Virus record (IMG/VR): IMGVR_UViG_3300042861_000326 | Span: 1 to 29,320 of that record | Strand: one strand, 5' to 3' | Origin: a virus | Length of the DNA stretch: 29,320 nucleotides | In this document: one piece after another, positions 6,781-14,830 of the stretch | Layout: each line of letters opens with the position of its first letter | Numbering within the stretch: position 1 is the stretch's first letter | Translations under genes and position numbers: made by a program | The notes under the pieces: model-generated | Database searches by the model: none | Seen by the model: the letters and a program-made list of their open reading frames with translations, nothing else | Told to the model about the DNA's origin: nothing

Positions 6781-7755
6781 ATGATAACAACAGAGAATCT
6801 TGTAACATCTATTGATGATGTGCCTAGTTATTGGGTCTTTGAAACTTTTTGTAAGTTGTCTGCACCACTCATGGGTCAAAAGGAAAAGATTAAATCCATC
6901 TTTAATCCTACAGAGAGGACACCTAGTTTTGTTCTTTATGTATCTAATAATGAGTATAAGTTCAGTGATTTTTCTGCCGGTAGATATGGCGACAAGGTTA
7001 AGTTCATTATGGATCTTTATAACCTTAGCTACGGAGAAGCTGTAAACAAATTAGTAAATGACTATAGAAACTTTTTGAATCATAACACTAAAGATGATAT
7101 AAGATCTTTTAAGAAGCAGGCTAGATATACAGTAAACACGTATACTAAAAGACCTTGGAATAAAGGTGATGCTAAGTTCTGGATGCAGTATAATATTAAT
7201 TCTAGTACATTAGAATATTATAATGTAATTCCTGTAGGAGATTTTATAATGGAGAAGGAAGAAGATGATAAGTTATCTACTGTTACTATAGCCGGACCTA
7301 ATGCTTATATCTATTGTAGGTTAGATGGGACACCTTACAAAGTATACCAACCGTTGGTACCTGAGTTTAAGTTTATGAAAGTTAAAAACTATATACAAGG
7401 TACTGACCAATTAAAATTTGAGAAGCCTAATCTTATTATCTGTAGTTCTTTAAAAGATATTATGTCACTAAGTACTTTTGGATTTAATGCTGAGTTTGTT
7501 GCACCGGATAGTGAGACAGCCGTCATACCTAATGGTGCAATGAGTATGTATAAATCTAAGTACAAAAACATTATAGCTTTATTTGATAATGATGATGCTG
7601 GTAAGAAAGCTATGAGTAAGTATGATGCTATTCATAATATTCCCGGTGTTACATTACCACTAAGTAAAGATCTATCAGATTCTGTAAGAGACTATGGCCT
7701 AGAAAAAACAAGAGAGGTATTATATCCTTTACTAAAAGAAGCAATAAACAAATGA
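6781..7755 (+). CDS. DnaG-type primase (CHC2-like domain plus TOPRIM)
   Basis: This protein should make RNA primers for phage DNA synthesis. Residues 35-95 have the DnaG N-terminal fold pattern (SIFNPTERTPSFVLY, then FSDFSAGRYGDKVKFIM and YGEAVNKL), but the zinc-binding Cys/His residues are absent. A TOPRIM domain covers about 217-300: SSLKD at 222-226, DNDDAG at 269-274 (the DxD metal site) and KDLSD at 296-300. The usual Glu of the first TOPRIM motif is replaced in SSLKD. At 324 residues it lacks a helicase domain, in keeping with the separate helicase gene at 3751. The stop overlaps the next start (ATGA). Confidence 0.85.
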   Translation: MITTENLVTSIDDVPSYWVFETFCKLSAPLMGQKEKIKSIFNPTERTPSFVLYVSNNEYKFSDFSAGRYGDKVKFIMDLYNLSYGEAVNKLVNDYRNFLNHNTKDDIRSFKKQARYTVNTYTKRPWNKGDAKFWMQYNINSSTLEYYNVIPVGDFIMEKEEDDKLSTVTIAGPNAYIYCRLDGTPYKVYQPLVPEFKFMKVKNYIQGTDQLKFEKPNLIICSSLKDIMSLSTFGFNAEFVAPDSETAVIPNGAMSMYKSKYKNIIALFDNDDAGKKAMSKYDAIHNIPGVTLPLSKDLSDSVRDYGLEKTREVLYPLLKEAINK

Positions 7756-8174
7756 GTTGGATCTATAAGAATCAGGTCTTTACACCTGATATGATTCCAG
7801 AGGGTGCTGTAGGTTTTGTATATGAAATGACAGCTATCATAGATGGAAAGTCTTGTGCGTATATTGGTAAGAAGAATTTTCATAGTGTTACTAAGAAGAA
7901 ACTTACCAAGAAGAATACTCCGGCAGACAGACGTAAAAAGAATTATGAGCGTGTTGCTAAGCTAGCGTATGAAAACTACTTCAGTAGTAATGCTGTGCTA
8001 AAAGAAGCACACAAGGATAAGGTTCCTATTAAGAGGAATATCCTGCAGATATGTTACTCTAAGACAGAGTTAACTTATATGGAAACAAAGTATCAATTTG
8101 TCAAGGGTGTACTAGAATCAGATCTATATCTGAATGGTAATATCCTAGGACGTTTTTATAAACTTAAAAAATAA
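7752..8174 (+). CDS. GIY-YIG endonuclease, SegE-like
   Basis: The GIY-YIG signature appears as GFVYEM (21-26) and YIGKK (37-41), followed by a basic stretch, the YENYFSSN helix (73-80) and YMETKYQF with Glu111 in the place of the catalytic Glu. This arrangement matches the stand-alone phage GIY-YIG proteins usually annotated as SegE-like endonucleases. It carries no extra DNA-binding modules, unlike the homing endonuclease at 10594. It is translationally coupled to primase (ATGA), which points to a role in DNA processing such as cleaving branched intermediates or host DNA, rather than recent invasion. The exact substrate is unknown. Confidence 0.8.
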   Translation: MSWIYKNQVFTPDMIPEGAVGFVYEMTAIIDGKSCAYIGKKNFHSVTKKKLTKKNTPADRRKKNYERVAKLAYENYFSSNAVLKEAHKDKVPIKRNILQICYSKTELTYMETKYQFVKGVLESDLYLNGNILGRFYKLKK

Positions 8175-8178
8175 AATT

Positions 8179-8535
8179 ATGAGTGCATTTCATGATGAAT
8201 TAGAGGAAGCAGCATTTGTATCCTCCCTTAAGAACATGGGTATAACTGAACTTGTTGGTGAGTATGACGGTAGTGGAGATAGTGGTTCAATAGAAACTAT
8301 ATACTGTGAAGATGAAGATGGTAATACTATAAGTATAGAAAGTGATGTTGAATCTAAGGTAGAAGAGATGCTTTATGAAGTTCTTAGTAATAACTATGAC
8401 TATGATTGGTATAACAATGAAGGTGGTTATGGTACAGTAAGAATAAATATTGAAGATAAAACCTGGAAAGTAGACGGTGCTGTAAGAGTTATAGAAGACG
8501 CTAATGCATCTGGTAACTATGGCACATCCAAATGA
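8179..8535 (+). CDS. DUF6878-like protein
   Basis: This is an acidic 118-residue protein with EYDGSGDSGSIETI (28-41) and a later GGYGTVRINIEDKTW. Together they are the recognisable pattern of the DUF6878 family, small proteins of unknown function found in bacteria and mobile elements. No catalytic residues are known. The C-terminal codons overlap the start of the next gene by 17 bases, and that gene also belongs to a DUF family, so the two probably act together. Confidence 0.7.
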   Translation: MSAFHDELEEAAFVSSLKNMGITELVGEYDGSGDSGSIETIYCEDEDGNTISIESDVESKVEEMLYEVLSNNYDYDWYNNEGGYGTVRINIEDKTWKVDGAVRVIEDANASGNYGTSK

Positions 8536-8866
8536 ACATGCTAAATCATCCGCTAGAAGGTGGGGTGGTGAACTAACAGATTACACACATATTCATGAGT
8601 GGTTTGATGCTACTAAATCATGGGTAGGTCACAGTGACCACCGTATGTTCCGTCATCATAGTGAAGGTATATTTGAAGCTGAAAAGATCTTCGGAGTAAG
8701 CTTTGTAAACTCAGCAGGTAGAACTGTATACACCAGATATGTAGGTGAACAACATGTAAAAGAAGATTGCAATGGTTATATACCTAGTGCAAAAGAATGG
8801 ATCAAAGCAGTTAGTGGTAATGAACATCCTCTGTGGAGAATTAAAACATTAAAAATAGAAGACTAA
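8519..8866 (+). CDS. DUF6915-like protein
   Basis: The start is ATG 8519 (MAHPNEHAKSSARRWGG). The protein keeps the family pattern: SSARRWGG, IHEWFDATKSW, a His-rich FRHHSEGIF, and GEQHVKEDCNGYIPSAKEWI near the end. The several conserved His and acidic residues would suit metal binding, but no activity has been established as far as I know. It has 115 residues, normal for the family. It overlaps the DUF6878-like gene and joins the next gene by TAATG. Confidence 0.75.
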   Translation: MAHPNEHAKSSARRWGGELTDYTHIHEWFDATKSWVGHSDHRMFRHHSEGIFEAEKIFGVSFVNSAGRTVYTRYVGEQHVKEDCNGYIPSAKEWIKAVSGNEHPLWRIKTLKIED

Positions 8867-9351
8867 TGACAAAAAACATTCAAGAAAGTATTGTCCTATC
8901 AGATAGTACTTATGAAAGAGTATTAGGGATGCTAACAAGTCCTGATAAAGAAAGTGTATATATCGGTGTAAGTATTATAGAAGCAGTAGACTTGGAAGAG
9001 AACCTTCCGTATATCTTATTGCTTGCAAAAGATTGTAGTAAAAGTAACTGTAATCATGATCCTTTTAAGAATGATGTAATAGCTTCTGATGATCAGGATG
9101 TTATAAGACATAATTCTTTTAGTCCATCTATTATGGCATATGTAAATGACTGTGCTAATGAGAAAGGACATCTTAACTTTAATAGTATGTATAATGTTAT
9201 TAAGAAGAACACTAAGACTAGTCCGGCAGCAATGCAGTTTTTCCTAGATAAGTTTTCTGCGTCACTACAAGAACATTTATTAACCTGGGGTTTTGACTTT
9301 GTACAAGAGATGGACCTCAAACTAATTCCAAAGTATGCTAAACAATCATGA
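8866..9351 (+). CDS. Short member of a three-copy family around the VWA/MoxR pair (paralog A)
   Basis: The 161-residue protein shares a 45-residue module (residues 11-55, starting LSDSTYERVLGM) with the proteins at 12526 (residues 240-284) and 13655 (residues 222-266); the three align without gaps. The shared core is an acidic start, YE/FE, a hydrophobic-Met, S-P/A, a hydrophobic helix and a final helix with LAK or a similar end. The following helical region is loosely similar too, so this copy corresponds to the C-terminal half of the other two. Function is unknown. It overlaps the VWA gene by 17 bases, so an adaptor or substrate role for that pair is plausible. Confidence 0.7.
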   Translation: MTKNIQESIVLSDSTYERVLGMLTSPDKESVYIGVSIIEAVDLEENLPYILLLAKDCSKSNCNHDPFKNDVIASDDQDVIRHNSFSPSIMAYVNDCANEKGHLNFNSMYNVIKKNTKTSPAAMQFFLDKFSASLQEHLLTWGFDFVQEMDLKLIPKYAKQS

Positions 9352-10528
9352 CAGTCTAGCAAGAGCTAGTAAAGAACTTATGTTGAAGGAGCCATTCTAT
9401 GGTCTTCTTCTACTAAGTTTAAACAAGCAGTGGGACAAACGTATACCTACGGCTGGCGTAAGTAAGAATGGTGTTAACTTCCAGCTTACTATTAATGAGG
9501 ACTTCTGGAACTCTCTTAGTGATAACCACAAGAGAGGTCTATTGAAGCATGAGTTATTGCATATAGGTTTCTTCCACATTCAGTGTCAAGATGAATTCCC
9601 AAATAAGAAAGTAGCAAATATTGCTATGGACATTGAGATTAATCAGTACATTGATGCGGAAGATTTACCTGAAGGTGGTTGTACTCTAGAGTCATTTGCT
9701 GAATATAATCTACCACCTAAAGCAGGTTGTAGAGAGTATTACAAACTCTTGATGGAAGCTAAAGAACAAGAAGAACAATCTGGTTCTGGTGGAAAGATCT
9801 CTGATATGGCAGGTATGGATGACGGTGGACAACATGGTAGTGGTACCAATGTTCCTGATCACGGTACTTGGAAAGACTTTGAAGATCTATCTGAAGCAGA
9901 GAAGAAATTACTTGAGTCTCAGACCGCACACATCTTAAAAGAAATTGCAGATTCTGTAGAGAAATCTAGGGGTACTATTCCCGGAGAGTTTAAAGGTATC
10001 TTAGAAAGACTACGTCATGTAGAACCACCTAAGTTTGACTGGCGTAGTTATGTCAGAAGATTTGCAGGTGGTGCTAAAGAAGTATTCACTAAGAAGCTTA
10101 GACGTAAAGACAACAAGAGGTTTGAAGAGAACCCCGGTCTTAAGATTAAAAACAAGAGACACTTGTTGGTTGCCATAGACACTAGTGGTTCTGTAAGTGA
10201 TAAAGAAGTTAAGGAGTTCCTTAACGAGATACATCATATACATAAAACTGGTAGTGAGGTGACTATCTTACAATGTGATACTACTATACGTAGCATTGAG
10301 AAGTACAAACCTAATGAAGATATTACTCTTCATGGTAGAGGTGGTACTGAATTTGACCCTGTATTAGAGTATTACAATGAAAATCAAAGAAAGTATACGT
10401 GCTTATTCTATCTCACAGATGGTGAGTGTAGCACTGATGTAAAACCAAAAGGTAAAATGTTGTGGGTAATATCTACCCGTGGTGAAATTAATAAGGGTCT
10501 TCCAGGACCACAGATCAAGCTTAATTGA
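9335..10528 (+). CDS. Metallopeptidase-like plus VWA protein (PF13203/DUF2201 type)
   Basis: Residues about 15-105 form a putative zinc metallopeptidase domain with HELLH at 72-76 and a following conserved MDIEINQYI (98-106) that could supply the third ligand. A Gly/Asp-rich linker (150-175) and a helical region follow. The VWA domain, from about 275, has the metal-binding motif DTSGS (282-286), GRGGTEF and YLTDGE. Proteins of this build work with MoxR-type AAA+ ATPases in bacteria, the VWA part recruiting targets. The cognate ATPase is the gene at 11339, now separated by a homing endonuclease. Both the HExxH and MIDAS residues are intact, so activity is expected. The target is unknown. Confidence 0.88.
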   Translation: MLNNHDSLARASKELMLKEPFYGLLLLSLNKQWDKRIPTAGVSKNGVNFQLTINEDFWNSLSDNHKRGLLKHELLHIGFFHIQCQDEFPNKKVANIAMDIEINQYIDAEDLPEGGCTLESFAEYNLPPKAGCREYYKLLMEAKEQEEQSGSGGKISDMAGMDDGGQHGSGTNVPDHGTWKDFEDLSEAEKKLLESQTAHILKEIADSVEKSRGTIPGEFKGILERLRHVEPPKFDWRSYVRRFAGGAKEVFTKKLRRKDNKRFEENPGLKIKNKRHLLVAIDTSGSVSDKEVKEFLNEIHHIHKTGSEVTILQCDTTIRSIEKYKPNEDITLHGRGGTEFDPVLEYYNENQRKYTCLFYLTDGECSTDVKPKGKMLWVISTRGEINKGLPGPQIKLN

Positions 10529-10570
10529 GTTTAATTTAAGGATCAACTAGGATTATCACTGATTAATACG

Positions 10571-10590
10571 TATCTTTATAAAAAGAGATA
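10571..10590 (+). promoter_or_regulatory. Hairpin just upstream of the homing endonuclease start
   Basis: A 7-bp stem (10571-10577 with 10584-10590, one G-U pair) and a 6-base loop end three bases before the ATG. In the mRNA this would hide the ribosome landing region. Translation of some T4 homing endonucleases is restrained by such hairpins, so a similar role is possible. The stem is AT-rich and only moderately stable. Confidence 0.35.
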
Positions 10591-10593
10591 TTT

Positions 10594-11325
10594 ATGAAAA
10601 TTGATTTTAGTTTTAACAAACAGTCCGGTGTATACCTTATTTATTGTAATGATCATTCTTATATAGGTAGTAGCAAAAATCTATATATAAGAGTTAAAGA
10701 ACATGTGAATAGCTTAAAAAGAAAAAAGCATCATAACTCACATCTTCAGAATGTCTTTAATAAATACGGTATTGATCAGTTTAAATGTTATGTTTTAGAA
10801 GTATGCGATAATTATATTGAAAGAGAAACACATTACATAAAGTGTTTAAAACCTAATATGAATATTGAACAAGATCCTGTTAATAGAAAAAAAAGTGAAG
10901 AGACAAAACGTAAACTATCAATAGCAAATATGGGAAAGAATATTGGGTCTGCTAATCCTGTAGCAAAACCTATTCACCAATATGATATAGATGGAAATTA
11001 CATAAAGTCTTATGATACTGTTAAAGAAGCATCTATTGCAGTGGGTCTAAACTATAAAACTATACACAAAAACTCAGTTAAAAATACTAAGACATTAGGC
11101 GGTTACATGTGGAGTTTTAAAAAAGTTAGTAAACTAAAAACGAAAAGTCCTAAAAAACCTTCTAATGTCAAGTATAAAAAGGTAATTCTTGTTTCTGAAA
11201 AAGAAACCAAAACTGTAAAAAGTGTAGCTGCTGCAGCTGAACTGTTAAATGTAACTGTTCAGTCAATACATCAAGCTGCTAAAAAAAATAAAACCTGTAA
11301 AGGTTATCAAATTAAGTTAAACTAA
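10594..11325 (+). CDS. GIY-YIG homing endonuclease with NUMOD/IENR-type DNA-binding modules
   Basis: The N-terminal nuclease domain has GVY at 12-14, YIG at 23-25, Arg33 and a probable catalytic Glu78 in ERETHYIKCLKPNMN. A NUMOD3-like segment (SEETKRKLSIANMGK, 101-115) and two NUMOD1/IENR1-like modules follow (about 125-173, ending GGYMWSF, and 193-241, ending KGYQIKLN). These read DNA in mobile homing endonucleases. The gene is free-standing, not inside an intron or intein. It sits between the VWA peptidase and MoxR genes with looser spacing than elsewhere in the operon, consistent with later insertion. The protein is also more Lys-rich than its neighbours. All key residues look intact. Confidence 0.92.
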   Translation: MKIDFSFNKQSGVYLIYCNDHSYIGSSKNLYIRVKEHVNSLKRKKHHNSHLQNVFNKYGIDQFKCYVLEVCDNYIERETHYIKCLKPNMNIEQDPVNRKKSEETKRKLSIANMGKNIGSANPVAKPIHQYDIDGNYIKSYDTVKEASIAVGLNYKTIHKNSVKNTKTLGGYMWSFKKVSKLKTKSPKKPSNVKYKKVILVSEKETKTVKSVAAAAELLNVTVQSIHQAAKKNKTCKGYQIKLN

Positions 11326-11338
11326 AAAAATTAAGAAA

Positions 11339-12526
11339 ATGGCAAAGCAAGTTCAGTTAAACACAGATGAGTTAAAGCAATTTGTAACACACGTTGTAAA
11401 TAATAACAAGTATCTTCAGGAGAATGGAAAGATTCCTGTAGCTGTAAATATTGAGGGTGAAGCAGGTATTGGTAAGACAAGTACTATCTTACAGTATGCT
11501 AATGAGAACAACCTTCACTTTGTAAAATTATCCTTGAGTCAGCTAGAAGAGTTAGGCGACTTAGTAGGTTTTCCTATTAAGGAATTTGAAGTAGCTAAGA
11601 CTACAGAAGATGGTAAGCGTATAGCTAAATGGATTCCTGAGAACATCATGCCATTGTATATTCAGCAGAAGTATGTACCCACTGGTGAGAAGCGTATGAC
11701 ACATGCTCAGCCAGAGTGGATTCAAGGTAAAGGTGAGAATGGTCTCTTGATTCTTGATGACTATACTCGTGCTGATGCTAGGTTTATGCAAGCTACTATG
11801 GAGATCATTGACCGTCAGGAATATATCTCATGGAAGCTACCAAAAGGTTGGACTGTAATCTTAACTAGTAATCCAGATAATGGTGACTATCAAGTAACAT
11901 CTTTGGATGAGGCTCAGAAGACTCGCTTTATCACAAGTTACTTGAAGTTTGATATAGACTGCTGGGCTAGATGGGCAGAGGAGAATGAGATAGATACTCG
12001 TTGTATTAACTTTATGTTGTTACATCCTGAGTTAACAGAGAAGCGTGCTAATGCCCGCAGCTTTACTACATTCTTTAACTCTATCTCTAGTCTAGAAAGC
12101 TTTGAAGAAAGTCTACCTATTATTCAGATGATTGGTGAAGGTTCAGTAGGTGGTGAGTTTGCTACTATGTTTACTATGTTCATTAACAACAAGCTTGATA
12201 AGTTGGTAACTCCTAAAGATGTATTGAATAACAACAGTTGGGAGTATATCAAAGGACAACTTAAGTCTTGTATTGGTGAAGGTAATAACTACCGTGCGGA
12301 TATTGCCAGCTTGATGACTACTCGTATCATCAACTATGCTGTGCACTATAGTAATAACAACACTGTAACTCAACCATTAATTGACCGTGTTACTAACTTG
12401 ATTACTGATGATATCTTCAGCAATGACCTTAAGTATTATATCGTTAAGGGTATCCTTAATGGTAATAAGCAGAAGTGGTCTAAGCTAATGTTGAATCCAG
12501 AGGTGATCAAAATGACTGTAAAATAA
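11339..12526 (+). CDS. MoxR-type AAA+ ATPase
   Basis: This is an ATP-driven remodelling protein of 395 residues. Walker A is GEAGIGKT (40-47), Walker B GLLILDDYTRAD (135-146), and a sensor-1 region TVILTSNPDNGDY (172-184) leads into EAQKTRF with a putative Arg finger. This layout is that of MoxR/YifB-like AAA+ proteins. The C-terminal 180 residues are helical lid and unknown sequence. In bacteria such ATPases pair with VWA proteins to insert metals or remodel complexes; the VWA-peptidase partner is the previous native gene (9335). The stop overlaps the next start (TAATG). Confidence 0.87.
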   Translation: MAKQVQLNTDELKQFVTHVVNNNKYLQENGKIPVAVNIEGEAGIGKTSTILQYANENNLHFVKLSLSQLEELGDLVGFPIKEFEVAKTTEDGKRIAKWIPENIMPLYIQQKYVPTGEKRMTHAQPEWIQGKGENGLLILDDYTRADARFMQATMEIIDRQEYISWKLPKGWTVILTSNPDNGDYQVTSLDEAQKTRFITSYLKFDIDCWARWAEENEIDTRCINFMLLHPELTEKRANARSFTTFFNSISSLESFEESLPIIQMIGEGSVGGEFATMFTMFINNKLDKLVTPKDVLNNNSWEYIKGQLKSCIGEGNNYRADIASLMTTRIINYAVHYSNNNTVTQPLIDRVTNLITDDIFSNDLKYYIVKGILNGNKQKWSKLMLNPEVIKMTVK

Positions 12527-13677
12527 TGCAAAACAACATTAGTAGTACCTTAGAAGACTCTACTTTACCAAGCAAACTAAGATTTGTAGAAGGATCCTTT
12601 AAATATGTTTACATGTTTAGTACGGATGACTACGGCAGCGGTATTGGTGTAACTGAGTTGTATAAGATCTCTAGTGAAAGCAGGAATAAAATAGCGTCAC
12701 TCCTGAAAGGGGGTGATGCTTATACTCCTGTTTCTGGAGATAAGATTTATTTATTACCAGACTCTAAGATTCCTAGTTATAAAATCAAAGAGTATTGTAG
12801 ATCTAGTGGTTTAACCATCACTAATATTATAGAGAAGGCTACTGTTATCTTAGGTACTGAAGAGAATATTCTAGATCCTGCTGAGTATGACAATGGTATG
12901 TATCAGTATCCTAATGGTTGTATTGTAGGTGAACACTATAGTCCTTTAGTTACTTATAATGAAACTCTTGTAAACTTTATAAAGAGCAAGAATACATTTA
13001 CGGTAATTCCTTGTACAGGCATAGATTATCATGACATGTTGAAACCGGAAGATACAATTGTATTAACTAGAGCACTTGCATCACATTATTCCAGTAGTGC
13101 ATATACAGATAATGTAGGAAGTCCTACTACACAGTGGGCTCTTAATGCTGAGAGTCTTACTCTTGTATATAATATTCTATCTAAGAAGGTACCGGTAATG
13201 TCACAAGAACATTTTATTGAGACATGTGGTAATCAAGTAGTACTAGATGAAGACATGTATAATAGTTTAGATATGATGTTTAGTAGTCCTTCTCAAGAGG
13301 ATCATTTAACAGCAGCTAAGATTCTATTCAATTGTAATACTAAAGATTCTATCTATCATGTATGGAGGTTAGCTAAAAAGCACACTCATCGTATAGATAA
13401 TTCTGAGAATAACAGACTTAAAGAAGCTAAACTATTTAAGTCATTAGTAAGCTGGAGTCATCTAGAAGATCTAGATAATAACGGAATACTAACACATCTT
13501 GCAAAACGTGGACAGCTAGTACATGACGTGTTCTATAAACTCATCAATGATATAGTTGATGAAGAAACAGATCGTGCTAGTAGAAAACTTGATCTAACCC
13601 ATGTTACTGTAGAGATTACACCAAAGTATAATTACGAAGAATTCATTAAACCATATGGTCAACAAAATTCAAATTAA
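12526..13677 (+). CDS. Family member B next to the VWA/MoxR pair, unknown function
   Basis: The 383-residue protein is a paralog of the next gene. Residues 73-109 (KIYLLPDSKIP onward) align without gaps to residues 64-100 of the next protein (TIYISPKCEIS onward). This stretch has a beta-helix-beta pattern that faintly suggests a BRCT-like fold. Residues 240-284 hold the 45-residue module shared by all three family members, including the NCN sequence shared with member C. No catalytic motif is visible. It is joined to MoxR by TAATG and overlaps the next gene by 23 bases, so its dose is tied to the ATPase. An adaptor or substrate role is inferred. Confidence 0.7.
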   Translation: MQNNISSTLEDSTLPSKLRFVEGSFKYVYMFSTDDYGSGIGVTELYKISSESRNKIASLLKGGDAYTPVSGDKIYLLPDSKIPSYKIKEYCRSSGLTITNIIEKATVILGTEENILDPAEYDNGMYQYPNGCIVGEHYSPLVTYNETLVNFIKSKNTFTVIPCTGIDYHDMLKPEDTIVLTRALASHYSSSAYTDNVGSPTTQWALNAESLTLVYNILSKKVPVMSQEHFIETCGNQVVLDEDMYNSLDMMFSSPSQEDHLTAAKILFNCNTKDSIYHVWRLAKKHTHRIDNSENNRLKEAKLFKSLVSWSHLEDLDNNGILTHLAKRGQLVHDVFYKLINDIVDEETDRASRKLDLTHVTVEITPKYNYEEFIKPYGQQNSN

Positions 13678-14830
13678 CATAGTAGAGTCACTGAATGTAA
13701 ATTCAATGGGTCTTATTGAAAGTCTAAACTGTACTCAGAAAGAAGTAGTAAAGTTCACAGACAGTGCTTGGCAAAATATTAAATACTTTAAAAGTTTCTA
13801 TGATGAGCATGTAAATAAAACTGTAGATTTAACCGGTGCTAAAACAATTTATATATCTCCTAAGTGTGAGATATCTAGAGAGAAGTTAAAGTCATTACTA
13901 GAGTCTACTGGTGCCCGTGTTGTTAGAGATCCTGAGAAGGCAGACTTGATTTTTACAAATGCAAAATACTGTTATGATACAGCTGATACTCAAACGTATA
14001 AGATCTTTGATGATTTTGATCATACTAATGGTGAGCAAGCTTTCATGAACCCGGATGATGTAAAGTTGTTTAGAAGTTCTTTCTTTTTAAGAGAAGGTGA
14101 TACACAGCTTAAACAATCTTTAGAGTCTATTAATAAGAAGTATAAGTCAGTACGTAGTAGTTGGATGAGTGCTAGTTTTGTAGACTTTAATTTTATAGGT
14201 ACCTATATAACTATAGAATCTATTGAAGCAAACCTTATCTTAAACAATCTATTTAATAATGGTGGTATTAATGTATATGATGAGTCAGCTCTATTAGATA
14301 AGATGGGTGAAGCAGTAATTGACAAAGATACTTTTGAAGCAATTTTGCAAATGTTTCAGAGTGCTGATACTAGCAATCATACTGTTGCTATGACCATTAT
14401 GGCTAACTGTAACTATAAGAAGAGTGCTGTATATCTAGCGCAGATCTGTAGACTATACGGTCATAAAGTATGGGATCATCCTACTAGAAAAACTGTAGCA
14501 TTCAAAGGTCTTATTAGTTTCTTAGGTGGTCGTATGAGATACCAATTTAGATTTGACTATGAAGATGTATTCAACATTGCTATAGAGCAAGGTGATGTAA
14601 CACCTGAAGTAGTAGATTTTTTGTATGAGTTAGGTGCTGATGAATTCTCATCATCAACTAATATGATTGAACCTAATGGATACAAGTTCTCTGAGGAAAC
14701 ATTAACCAAAATAAATAATAAACTAAATGATAACGGATTTCCAAGCAGAGGAGAGGTTCTACAGCAAGAAGTTCCGGTTCAGTTACAGCAGCCTGAACAA
14801 GCTGATGTATGTGCCGAACACTTTTTATAA
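13655..14830 (+). CDS. Family member C next to the VWA/MoxR pair, unknown function
   Basis: The 391-residue protein is a paralog of the gene before it, sharing the N-terminal block at 64-100 and the 45-residue module at 222-266 (IDKDTFEAILQMF, with NCN inside). The middle part differs strongly, so the duplication is old or the middle evolves fast. The last 35 residues (Gln/Glu/Pro-rich, VLQQEVPVQLQQPEQ) are encoded by DNA that also encodes the start of the PD-(D/E)XK nuclease in another frame. The function is unknown; see paralog B for the context. Confidence 0.7.
   Translation: MVNKIQINIVESLNVNSMGLIESLNCTQKEVVKFTDSAWQNIKYFKSFYDEHVNKTVDLTGAKTIYISPKCEISREKLKSLLESTGARVVRDPEKADLIFTNAKYCYDTADTQTYKIFDDFDHTNGEQAFMNPDDVKLFRSSFFLREGDTQLKQSLESINKKYKSVRSSWMSASFVDFNFIGTYITIESIEANLILNNLFNNGGINVYDESALLDKMGEAVIDKDTFEAILQMFQSADTSNHTVAMTIMANCNYKKSAVYLAQICRLYGHKVWDHPTRKTVAFKGLISFLGGRMRYQFRFDYEDVFNIAIEQGDVTPEVVDFLYELGADEFSSSTNMIEPNGYKFSEETLTKINNKLNDNGFPSRGEVLQQEVPVQLQQPEQADVCAEHFL

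Noticed and set aside
9335-11325. VWA protein and homing endonuclease both end in QIKLN.
   Set aside because: Only five residues, with 12 of 18 nucleotides alike; GY-x-I/W endings are usual for the NUMOD/IENR module. Treated as chance.
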